From assembly GCA_934448295.1 (NCBI GenBank), contig CAKSEY010000012.1:40418-104417 (forward strand): DNA of 64,000 bases, read 5' to 3'. Origin of the DNA: an uncultured Oscillospiraceae bacterium. Its GTDB lineage: Bacteria > Bacillota > Clostridia > Oscillospirales > Ruminococcaceae. The position numbers and the translations under genes are program-made. Below the pieces are notes generated by a model that was not told where the DNA came from, made no database searches, and was given only the letters and a program-made list of their open reading frames with translations. Positions 14,710 through 23,700 of this stretch are shown here, piece after piece (positions within the stretch are counted from its first letter, which is position 1; each line of letters starts with the position of its first letter).

Positions 14710-17058
14710 TTACAGCTTCTCTATCCGGGCGAAATTCGCCATTACCTTCTTTGTCTGACCGTTGTCGAAATTAATTGTGAGCATTGTATCGTTGCCCATG
14801 CGCTTTGCGTCCGCGACAGTTCCCTGCCCGAATACGTTGTGCTTTACCCTGTCGCCGGAAGCGAACACCGTGCCGGTGACCACCGGAGTCGGCTTCGTGA
14901 CCATCTTCGCGGCCTCCTGCGCGAGATAGTTCGGCTTTTCCGGCTTCTTCCACGGGGTCGCGGAGCGGACGCGCTCGCCGCTCTTTTCTATCAGGTTCTC
15001 CGGAATCTCGCGGATAAACGTGGAAAGCCTGTTCCTCATGGTCTGACCGTACAGCACGCGGTAGGATGTGTGCGTTACATAAAGCGAACGCTTTGCGCGG
15101 GTTATCGCAACGTAGGCAAGACGGCGCTCCTCCTCCATCTCGGCGGGGTCGTTTATGCTGCGGTAGCTCGGGAATATGTTGTCCTCGGCACCCACAAGGA
15201 ACACAGTGTCGAACTCCAGTCCCTTTGCGCTGTGCATGGTCATGAGCGATACCCTGTCCGCTTCCCCGTCGTAATTGTCGAGGTCGGAGACCAGCGCCAC
15301 CTGCTCCAGAAAATCCGGGAGGGTGGCGTCGGGGTTCTCCTCCAGCATATTCAGCGCGTTGGATTTCAGCTCGTTGATGTTCTCTATCCTGCCCGCGCCC
15401 TCCTCGCCGAGAGCCTGCATCGCCTTTATGTAGCCGGATTTCTCAGCGACCGCGTCGATAAGCTCGTCCAGCCTGAGGGAATCCGCAAGCTCGTCCAGCT
15501 CGTCAAAGAGATTGGCGGCGGCTTTCAGCGCGGCGGATTTTCTCGCCATGGTCTCAAACTGAGAAGCCTCGCGGCAGACCTCCACCGGGGACATACGCAG
15601 CCCCTCGGAAAGCCGGATTATCTCTTCCACTGTCGCTTCGCCTATCCCGCGCTTGGGCTCGTTGATTATCCTGCGGAAACGCACGGTGTCGTAGGGATTG
15701 TTCAGCACCGCTAGATAGGACATGATGTCCTTTATCTCCTTGCGGTCGTAGAAGCGCAGACCTCCTACAATAGTGTAGGGAATTCCGGAGCGCGCCAGCG
15801 TGTTCTCAAAGCTTCTCGACTGGGAGTTTGTGCGGTACAGCAGCGCGTAATCGGTGTAGTGCCTGCCGTTTTTCACGCCGTCAAGGATAGTGTCGGCAAC
15901 GAAGCGCGCCTCGGAGATCTCGCTCTCGAAATTGCAGCACTTTATCTTGTCGCCCTCGCCGAGGTCTGACCACAGCGCCTTGTCCTTGCGCTGCTTGTTG
16001 TTGCGGATGACCGCGTTCGCAGCGTTCAGGATATTCTCGGTGGAACGGTAGTTCTGCTCCAGCCGTATGACCTCGCAGCCGGGGTACTGCTTCTCAAAGC
16101 TGAGGATATTCTCAATAGTCGCGCCGCGGAAGCGGTAGATGGACTGGTCGTCGTCGCCGACAACGCAGAGGTTCCCGTTATCCCCCGCCAGCAGGGAGAT
16201 AAGCCGGTACTGCGCAACGTTGGTGTCCTGATACTCGTCCACCATGATGTACTTGTACAGGCGGCGGTAGTGGTCGAGCACGTCCGGGAAGTTCTCAAAC
16301 AGCTTTACGGTGAGGAAGATGATGTCGTCAAAATCCACCGCGCTCGCCGCACGGAGCGCGCTCTGGTACAGCGTGTAGACCTCCGCGCACTTCTTGTCCA
16401 TCAGCTCTCCGGAGGCCTGCGCCATGGGCGCGAATTCCTCCGGGGAGATCATCTGGTCCTTGCAGCGGGATATCTTATTCTTGAAAACCTTGGGGTTGAA
16501 CACCTTTTCGTCCAGCTCCAGCTTCTTCATTGCGTCCTTTATAACGCGCTTGGAATCGTCCTCGTCGTAGATGGTGAAGCTGCTCTGATATCCGAGGTTC
16601 TCTATCTCCCGGCGGAGTATCTTCACGCAGGCGGAGTGGAACGTTGATGCGTTTATCTTCTCCGCGCCCTCGCCTATCATATCGATAAGGCGCTGTTTCA
16701 GCTCCCCCGCCGCCTTGTTCGTGAACGTTATCGCCAGGATATTCCACGGATTCACGGGGTTCACGGAGATTATCTCCGCCAGGCGCTCAGCGTTCTCCGG
16801 GGTCTTTTCAAGGCTCGGGAAATCCGCGAGGAACTGCTCCTCCTCCGGAGTTATGCCGCGCTCCTCGTTATCGAGGTACGCGTTGCCGAATCTCATCATG
16901 TTCGCGATACGGTTGCAGAGCACCGTGGTTTTTCCGCTGCCTGCGCCCGCGATTATCAGAACCGCGCCGTTTACCTTGAATACAGCCTTTCGCTGCATTT
17001 CGTTCGTCCTTGAAAAAAAGCCGGTAAGCGCATTGCGCTTTAGAGTGTTGTAATCCAA
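14710..17058 (-). CDS. pcrA: ATP-dependent DNA helicase PcrA/UvrD
   Basis: This 782-residue superfamily 1A helicase has all expected motifs: Q-motif region (NEMQRKAVF), Walker A AGAGSGKTTV, motif II VDEYQDTN, motif III VGDDDQSIYRFRGA, motif IV LEQNYRS, and SLMTMHSAKGLEF with VAITRAKR near the C-terminal half. The C-terminal 65 residues form the small domain that docks RNA polymerase in PcrA (FASGDRVKHNVFGQGTV). The frame starts at TTG 17058 behind AAGGAAGG. Confidence 0.95.
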   Translation of the reverse strand: MDYNTLKRNALTGFFSRTNEMQRKAVFKVNGAVLIIAGAGSGKTTVLCNRIANMMRFGNAYLDNEERGITPEEEQFLADFPSLEKTPENAERLAEIISVNPVNPWNILAITFTNKAAGELKQRLIDMIGEGAEKINASTFHSACVKILRREIENLGYQSSFTIYDEDDSKRVIKDAMKKLELDEKVFNPKVFKNKISRCKDQMISPEEFAPMAQASGELMDKKCAEVYTLYQSALRAASAVDFDDIIFLTVKLFENFPDVLDHYRRLYKYIMVDEYQDTNVAQYRLISLLAGDNGNLCVVGDDDQSIYRFRGATIENILSFEKQYPGCEVIRLEQNYRSTENILNAANAVIRNNKQRKDKALWSDLGEGDKIKCCNFESEISEARFVADTILDGVKNGRHYTDYALLYRTNSQSRSFENTLARSGIPYTIVGGLRFYDRKEIKDIMSYLAVLNNPYDTVRFRRIINEPKRGIGEATVEEIIRLSEGLRMSPVEVCREASQFETMARKSAALKAAANLFDELDELADSLRLDELIDAVAEKSGYIKAMQALGEEGAGRIENINELKSNALNMLEENPDATLPDFLEQVALVSDLDNYDGEADRVSLMTMHSAKGLEFDTVFLVGAEDNIFPSYRSINDPAEMEEERRLAYVAITRAKRSLYVTHTSYRVLYGQTMRNRLSTFIREIPENLIEKSGERVRSATPWKKPEKPNYLAQEAAKMVTKPTPVVTGTVFASGDRVKHNVFGQGTVADAKRMGNDTMLTINFDNGQTKKVMANFARIEKL

Positions 17059-17137
17059 ATCTGTTACCTTCCTTTATATCTTTGGCATTGCCGCAGCGGA
17101 AAAATCGTGCTGCGCCGCCGTCCTTATAAAACACGGA

Positions 17138-17166
17138 AAATGCTGGGCGGCTCTCACCGCCCGGCA
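17138..17166 (-). terminator. Terminator downstream of the SPFH gene
   Basis: TGCCGGGCGG...CCGCCCAGCA on the minus strand forms a 10-bp stem (one mismatch) followed by TTTTCCGTGTTTT. It lies between the SPFH gene and pcrA. Confidence 0.75.
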
Positions 17167-17189
17167 TTCTCTGGGATATGCTGTTCTTT

Positions 17190-18107
17190 TTACTCAGCGC
17201 TGTCCGCCGCGCTGGTCGTTCCGGACTTCACGGAAACGGAGCTTCCGTCAAGGGAAATGAACGGATTTACCTCGCTGCCTATCGCCTGCGGAAGTACGCC
17301 GTTCCAGTTCTCTATCTTCAGATAGTCGATGTAGTTCGGACTTTTTGCGAGCTGCTCCTGCACCGCCTTGATGGAGTACGCCTCCGCGTCCGCCTTTATC
17401 TTCTGGGAATCCGCCTCAGCCTGCGCCGCAATGACCTTCTGCTTTGCCTCTTCTTCCTTCTCGGCGGTCTTGTTCTGCATTTTCAGCGCGTCCTGCGCCG
17501 CGATGACCTTCGCCTGGATAGACTGCTCGAAAGCGTCCTCGAACGCGAGGTTCTCGATGGCGAAAGCCGTAACGATAATTCCCTGCGGCTCGAGGGTCTT
17601 TTTCAGGGACTCGTATATCGCGTTCTGCACGTCGGAGCGGTTCTGCACCAGATCCTCTGCCTTGACCTTGCCTATCTCGTCCTTGGAGATCTTCGCCACA
17701 TTGGGAACGAGCAGCTTGGTTTCAACGTTGCTTACGCCGATGGTTCTGATTATCTCGGGCAGCTTGGTGCCGTCATAGTAGTAGTTCAGCTTCAGCCCGA
17801 GGTTATCGACAGTCTGCGTGTCGCTGGTGTAAGCGTCCGTCTGCACGGAGTATATCTGCTCGCGGGTGTCCACCTGCTGTATCTCCTCGATGAAAGGGAT
17901 ATGAGCGTTAAGCCCTGCGGAAAGGTCGCTGGAAACTATCTTTCCGAACTGGTATTTGACGCCTATGTATCCTTCGTTCACCACCGTGAAGCAGTTAAAA
18001 AGCATTATAACCACTATCACCGCGATGATCCCGAGAAGCACCCACAGCCCGTAGCCCTTCTTGCCGGAGCTTCCCTTGTTTTCTGTTGTGAATTGAGTTG
18101 CCGCCAT
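17190..18107 (-). CDS. SPFH/band-7 membrane protein
   Basis: This 305-residue protein has one N-terminal transmembrane segment (LWVLLGIIAVIVVIMLF) followed by a prohibitin-like SPFH domain. A helical, Ala/Glu/Lys-rich region (TAEKEEEAKQKVIAAQAEAD) follows, likely a coiled coil. HflK/HflC- and prohibitin-type proteins scaffold membrane microdomains and membrane proteases. It begins only 10 bases after the first CAP-domain gene, so it may share that transcript. Confidence 0.85.
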   Translation of the reverse strand: MAATQFTTENKGSSGKKGYGLWVLLGIIAVIVVIMLFNCFTVVNEGYIGVKYQFGKIVSSDLSAGLNAHIPFIEEIQQVDTREQIYSVQTDAYTSDTQTVDNLGLKLNYYYDGTKLPEIIRTIGVSNVETKLLVPNVAKISKDEIGKVKAEDLVQNRSDVQNAIYESLKKTLEPQGIIVTAFAIENLAFEDAFEQSIQAKVIAAQDALKMQNKTAEKEEEAKQKVIAAQAEADSQKIKADAEAYSIKAVQEQLAKSPNYIDYLKIENWNGVLPQAIGSEVNPFISLDGSSVSVKSGTTSAADSAE

Positions 18108-18117
18108 TGTTTCTCCT

Positions 18118-19332
18118 TTAACCTATGAATTCCTGAGTCCAGTAGTAGCCGCTGGCTGTATTATCAATGCATACAAATCCAACTCCTATCATGGTAACGT
18201 CGGGGTTGAGGATATTAGCGCGGTGTCCGGGGGAATCCATCCATGCCTGGACAACTATCTCCGGCGTGGTGTAGCCGTACGCGATATTCTCGCCCGAGGT
18301 GGTGTAGTATACGTTCGCGTCGTCCAGCGCGGTGAAGCAGCTTCTTCCGTCGGGACGCGTATGTGAATACTCCGTCATGATCTCGTTTGCACGAAGCTGT
18401 GCGACCTCGTTCAGCTTATCGCTTGCCTCCAGCTTGTTGAGTCCGTGTGCGACGCGCTCCTTGTTGACAAGATCGATCACCTGCTGAACGAATGTGCTCT
18501 TGTCCTTCTTCAGCGCCTCTTCCTCGGCGCGGGTCATGCCGGAGGTTACAGTCGCTACGTCCGAGCTGATCCAGCCTTTCCTGGTATAGACGATCTGCGC
18601 TGAGGAATTTTTGGGTATCTGGAAAGTATTATTCTTGACAAGCGTACCGTTTTTCGCAGACGGAGTGGTGCCGTCCTGCGTTATATATGCCTTTACGCCA
18701 TCGGGAGGCAGAACCAGCTTGTAGGTGAACATCTCGTCCCTTATGTAGGGCATTACGTCCGGCTTATTCAGCTTGACCTTGATGTTCTTGGTCAGCTCGT
18801 CGACCTGCTTGCCGTCGATGTAGCTCACTATCCACAGCTTGCACGGCTCCTTTATCGTCAGGGACCAGCTTGTCAGGGAAGGATAAATCGCTTTTGACTT
18901 TTGAGCGGGCTTTGTGCCGTCGGTGGTATAATACAGAGTGCTTTTCTTAGGCTTCTCTATTTTCACCTCAGTCGCGCCCTCTTTTATTGTGGTTTTCACC
19001 GAGAGCTTAGGCATGTTTACCTTGATATTCTTGGTAAGATATTTGATCGGCTTGCCGTCAAGGTAGCATACCAATCTCAGCTTGCACGGCTCTTCGATCC
19101 ACAGCAGAGAACCCACCTTTTTCGACTTGTCGGTAGGCTTTGTGCCGTCGGTGGTGTAGTATACCTTGCTGCGTACGACGCTTGAAACGCTCACCGTGGT
19201 ACAGCCCTTTTCTTTTTTCACCACCTCTACCGAGAGCACCGGCTTTTCGGCGGCGGAAGCCGCGACGTTCAGCGCTGTCAGTGTTGTCAGCGCTATTACC
19301 AGAACCATGAGAAAGGATATTGCCCTTTTCAT
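18118..19332 (-). CDS. Secreted CAP-domain protein with chitobiase-type repeats (copy 1)
   Basis: The ATG at 19332 (behind AGGGAGGCG) starts a clear signal peptide, MKRAISFLMVLVIALTTL. Two good repeats of about 75 residues each carry YYTTDGTKPT, typical of chitobiase C-terminal Fn3-like domains. A third, diverged repeat has YITQDGTTPSAKNG. The last ~135 residues are a CAP/SCP domain with SHTRPDGRSCF, GENIAYG and SPGHRANILNP. The product is probably secreted or wall-associated with unknown activity. Its neighbour at 19411-20598 is a close paralogue. Confidence 0.88.
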   Translation of the reverse strand: MKRAISFLMVLVIALTTLTALNVAASAAEKPVLSVEVVKKEKGCTTVSVSSVVRSKVYYTTDGTKPTDKSKKVGSLLWIEEPCKLRLVCYLDGKPIKYLTKNIKVNMPKLSVKTTIKEGATEVKIEKPKKSTLYYTTDGTKPAQKSKAIYPSLTSWSLTIKEPCKLWIVSYIDGKQVDELTKNIKVKLNKPDVMPYIRDEMFTYKLVLPPDGVKAYITQDGTTPSAKNGTLVKNNTFQIPKNSSAQIVYTRKGWISSDVATVTSGMTRAEEEALKKDKSTFVQQVIDLVNKERVAHGLNKLEASDKLNEVAQLRANEIMTEYSHTRPDGRSCFTALDDANVYYTTSGENIAYGYTTPEIVVQAWMDSPGHRANILNPDVTMIGVGFVCIDNTASGYYWTQEFIG

Positions 19333-19410
19333 AAAACGCCTCCCTGTTAAAACTTCTTTCATGCCGTTATATCGCGGCAGAATTTCAGCTCAGCCGCTGA
19401 TATTTCTCAT

Positions 19411-20598
19411 TTATCTAATGAACACCTGCGTCCAGTAGTAGCCGTCCGCCGAATTCTCGTCGTACACAAATCCCACGCCTATCATGGTAACGTCAGGGTT
19501 GAGGATATTAGCGCGGTGTCCCGGGGAATTCATCCAGCCCTGGAAAACCTTCTCGGGCGTGCTGTAGCCTATCGCGATATTCTCGCCTGCGGTAAAGTAG
19601 GGCAGATTTGCGTCCTCAAGCGCGGTGAAGCAGCCTCTTCCGTCAGGGCGCGTATGCGAATACTTCGTCTCAAGCTCCCCTGCGCGGAGCTGCGCTACCT
19701 CGGTCAGCTTGTCGTAGGTCGTCAGCTTGTTGAGCCCGTTTGCAACGCGCTCCATGTTCACCAGGTCTACCACCTGCTGGGCGAAGGTGCTCTTATCCTT
19801 TTTCAGCGCCAGTTCCTCGTCATAGGTCATGCCGGACGTTACAGTCAGCACGTCCGAGCTTATCCAGCCCTTCTTCACGCAGATAAGCTGCGCCGAGGAG
19901 TTTTTGGGTATCTGGAAGGAATTTCCCTTGATAAGCGCGCCGTTTTTCGCCGACGGAGTGCTGCCGTCCTGCGTCATATACACCTTTACGCCCTCGGGAA
20001 GATTTACGAACCTGTAGGTGTACATCTCGCTTCTCACATAAGGCAGTACATTCGGCTGCTTCAGCTTGACCTTGATGTTTGCGGTCAGTTCATCGTTCTG
20101 TTTGCCGTCAATGCAGCTCGCTATCCTCAGCTTGCACGGCTCCTTGATATTCAATATAACCGGCGCCTTTTTTGACTTGTCGGTGGGCTTGGTGCCGTCT
20201 GTGGTGTAATACAGCGTGCTTCCGGCGGCCTTATCTATGTTCACCTGGGTCGCGCCGTCTTTTAAAGTCGTTTTCACCGAGAGCTTATGCCGCTTTATCT
20301 TGATAGTCTTGGTCGCATACTTGACCGGCTTGCCGTCAAGGTAGCACACGACTCTCAGCTTGCACGGCTCCTCGAGCTTTATGGAAGAATAAACCCGTTC
20401 TGATTTGTCGGTGGGCTTTGTGCCATCGGTGGTGTAGTACACCTTGCTGCGTGCGGCTTTTGTTATGTACACCCTGGTATAGCCGTACTTCTGCTCCACC
20501 CTCAGCGAGAGCGCCGTATCATCGGCGGCGAAAGCCGCAATGTTCAGCGCGGTGAGCGCTATTACCAGAACCATGAGAAAGGATATTACCCTTTTCAT
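19411..20598 (-). CDS. Secreted CAP-domain protein with chitobiase-type repeats (copy 2)
   Basis: This 395-residue paralogue of the downstream gene has the same layout: signal peptide MKRVISFLMVLVIALTAL, two YYTTDGTKPTDKS repeats, one diverged repeat (YMTQDGSTPSAKNG) and a C-terminal CAP domain. Intergenic flanks (GCCGTTATA...CGCGGCAGAA) are also shared between the copies, so the unit was duplicated in tandem. A decayed third copy lies upstream. Confidence 0.88.
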   Translation of the reverse strand: MKRVISFLMVLVIALTALNIAAFAADDTALSLRVEQKYGYTRVYITKAARSKVYYTTDGTKPTDKSERVYSSIKLEEPCKLRVVCYLDGKPVKYATKTIKIKRHKLSVKTTLKDGATQVNIDKAAGSTLYYTTDGTKPTDKSKKAPVILNIKEPCKLRIASCIDGKQNDELTANIKVKLKQPNVLPYVRSEMYTYRFVNLPEGVKVYMTQDGSTPSAKNGALIKGNSFQIPKNSSAQLICVKKGWISSDVLTVTSGMTYDEELALKKDKSTFAQQVVDLVNMERVANGLNKLTTYDKLTEVAQLRAGELETKYSHTRPDGRGCFTALEDANLPYFTAGENIAIGYSTPEKVFQGWMNSPGHRANILNPDVTMIGVGFVYDENSADGYYWTQVFIR

Positions 20599-20631
20599 AA
20601 AACTACCTCCCTTTTGAAACTTCGTTCCCGC

Positions 20632-20756
20632 CGTTATAACGCGGCAGAAGTATTTCAGTTCACTTTCTGCTCACGCTGTAACCCTCAGCTTATGAACATC
20701 TGCGTCCGGGGGAATTCATCCAGCCGACAGCGCAATCATCCTTTTCATACCAATAC
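20632..20756 (-). pseudogene. Stub of a third CAP-domain paralogue
   Basis: The shared flank GCCGTTATAACGCGGCAGAAG begins this segment. On the minus strand an ATG at 20748, behind AGGGGTATT, starts MKRMIAL like the paralogues' signal peptides. Nearly the whole gene is then missing. What follows is GWMNSPG from within the CAP domain, joined out of frame to TQMFIS and a stop, matching the paralogues' last residues (TQVFIR or TQEFIG). This is an internally deleted remnant. Confidence 0.75.
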
Positions 20757-20767
20757 CCCTTCCAAAA

Positions 20768-23700
20768 TCAGGACTTGCTCCCCGCCGCGATAAGCTGAGA
20801 ATACTGATCGTCCGTCTGGATATTCACGGTATCCCTGCGGCTTATTCCCGCGTTTGCGTAAGCCTGGGTAAGCATGAGCTTTATTCTGTTTATCTGGTTT
20901 ACCTCGGAGGCGCCGGGGTCGAAGTCCACCGCCACGATGTTGCTCTCCGGGTGCTGTCTGCGCAGCTCTCCGATAACGCCCTTGCCGGTAACGTGGTTAG
21001 GCAGGCAGGCGAACGGCTGTACGCACACGATGTTCGGAACCCCCTCGCCGATAAGCTCCAGCATTTCCGCCGAAAGGAACCAGCCCTCGCCCGCGATGTT
21101 TCCGGGGGACACGATGGAACGCACGGATTCGCGCATTTCAAAGATATCGCCGGGGCAGCCGAATTTCGTGCCCTTTACCGCGCTGCGATAGCTTCTCTCC
21201 ATAAAGCGGAAAGCCTTTATCGCCGCGTTCTCCGCGAACTCCTTTTTAAGCGTTGTGTAGAGCAGCTCGCGCTTGGTCTTTCCGTGGGAGCATATGTAGT
21301 AGAAGAATCCCATCAGGTCGGGGACTACCACCTCGCAGCCCTCGCTTTCAAGCAGCCCGATTATATTGTTGTTTGCCACCGGGTGGAACTTTACAAGTAT
21401 CTCGCCGACAAGTCCCACGCGGGGCTTCTTTATGTCGAGCACCGGGAACTCCGAGAAGTCCTTTACAATCGCGCGGACGTTCCTGTTGAACCTCGGCAGG
21501 GACGTGTATTTCAGCTCTGCGCGCAGGAATGTGCGCCACTTCTCGTAGAGCGCGTTCGCGCTTCCCTTTGAAGCCTCGTACGGGCGCACCCTGTACAGGC
21601 ATCTCGACAGCACGTCGCCGTAGATTATCGCCATGAATGCACGTATCGCAAGCGGTATGGTCAGCTTGAAGCCGCTCTGCTTCTCCAGCCCGACTACGTT
21701 AAGGGAGATAAGCGGGATATCGCCGTGCCCGGAGTCCTTCAGCGCCTTTTTCAGCATGCCGACGTAGTTTGTCGCACGGCAGGCGCCGCCGGTCTGGGTT
21801 ATCATGACGGAGGTGTTTTTCAGGTCGTACTTCCCGCTGTTGAGCGCGTGAATAAGCTGACCTACTATCAGGATAGACGGATAGCACGCGTCGTTGTTTA
21901 CATATTTCAGACCCTCGTCCACCACATCCTTGGAGCAGTCGTTGAGGATAACGACATTGTATCCGGAGTGACCGAACGCCGCTTCCAGCAGGTCGAAATG
22001 GACAGGCGCCATCTGCGGGCAGAGTATCGTGTGCTTCTTGCGCATTTCAGCGGTGAATTCCGGCTGCCTTACATAGCCGAGATGTCCCACGGTGGGCTTG
22101 AAGTTGTGGCGCTTGCGCTCCTCCACAACGGAGATGAGCGAACGCAGGCGTATTCTCGCCGCGCCAAGGTTGTTAACCTCGTCTATCTTGAGGCAGGTGT
22201 ACAGCTTTCCGAAGCTGCGAAGTATCTCCTGCACCTGGTCGGTGGTTATCGCGTCAAGACCGCAGCCGAAGCTGTTGAGCTGCACCAGCTCCAGGCAGTC
22301 GTGCTTTCCGACAACGTGAGCCGCCGCGTACAGCCTTGAATGATACGTCCACTGATCGACTACGCGTATCGGGCGGACTACCTGCTCCATGTGGGCAACG
22401 CTGTCCTCGGTGAGGACCGCGTAGCCGTAGCCGGTTATCATCTCGGGAAGTCCGTGGTTTATCTCGGGGTCGATGTGGTAGGGTCTGCCGGCGAGTACGA
22501 TACCGGGCTTGCCGTTCTCCTCGAGGAATTTCAGCGTTTCCTCGCCCTTGCGGCTCATTTCAGCCTTGAACGCCCTGTCCTCGGCGTATGCCTTTTCCAG
22601 CGCGGAATCTATCTCCGCCCTGGTGAAGCCGCCCTGCGGGAATTCCCTGGAGAACTCCTCGTAAAGGCGCTCTCCCATGCGCTTCTGGTTGAATATCGGC
22701 AGGAACGGGTTCATGAATTTAACGTCCCTGCGCAGCTCCGGAACGGAGTTCTTTATGACCTCTGAATATGTGGCAACGACAGGACAGTTGTAGTGATTGT
22801 CCGCGCCGTTGTTCTCGCCCATCTCATAGGGCATGGAGGGGTAAAATATGAACTTCACGCCCTCGTCCACAAGCGCCTGGATATGACCGTGCGCCAGCTT
22901 CGCAGGATAGCACACGGACTCGGACGGCATGGTCTCGATGCCCTTGTCGTATATCTCGCGGGAGGACTTCGGCGACAGCTTTACGGAGAATCCCAGCTCG
23001 GTCAGAAGCTTGTGCCAGAACGGGTAATTCTCGTACATACCGAGAACCCTCGGAAGTCCCACAACGCCGCGCTTAGCCGTGCTCTCGGGAAGGCTCTCGC
23101 GGTCGAACAGCAGGTGGTATTTATAGTCGAACAGATTCGGCAGCTTCTCCTTAGAGGAAACGTTGCCCGCGCCGCGTTCGCATCGGTTGTTGCTTATGTA
23201 GCGCTTTCCGTCCGGGAATTTCGTGATGGTGAGCAGGCAGTTGTTGGAGCACCTGCCGCAGCGCGCGGTGGTCTTGTCAACGTGGAAGTCCTCCAGCTTG
23301 TCGGGAGTAGCGATGGAGCTTCCCTTTCCGTCGTCGCGCTCGATGGAGATAAGCGCGCTTCCGTAGGCGCCCATAAGTCCCGCCTTGTCGGGGCGCACAA
23401 CGTCCCTGCCGCAGATGAGCTCGAACGCCCTCAGCACGGAGTTGTTCATGAAGGTGCCGCCCTGCACGATTATCTTATCGCCCATGGTGGAGGTATCGCG
23501 CAGCTTTATTACCTTGAACAGCGCGTTCTTTACGACAGAATAGGACAGACCCGCAGAGATATCCGCAACGGTCGCTCCCTCCTTCTGCGCCTGCTTTACG
23601 CGGGAGTTCATGAACACGGTGCAGCGGGAGCCGAGGTCTACCGGGTTCTCTGCGGTAAGGCCCAGGGTCGCGAAATCCGCCGAGGACATACCCAGCGCGT

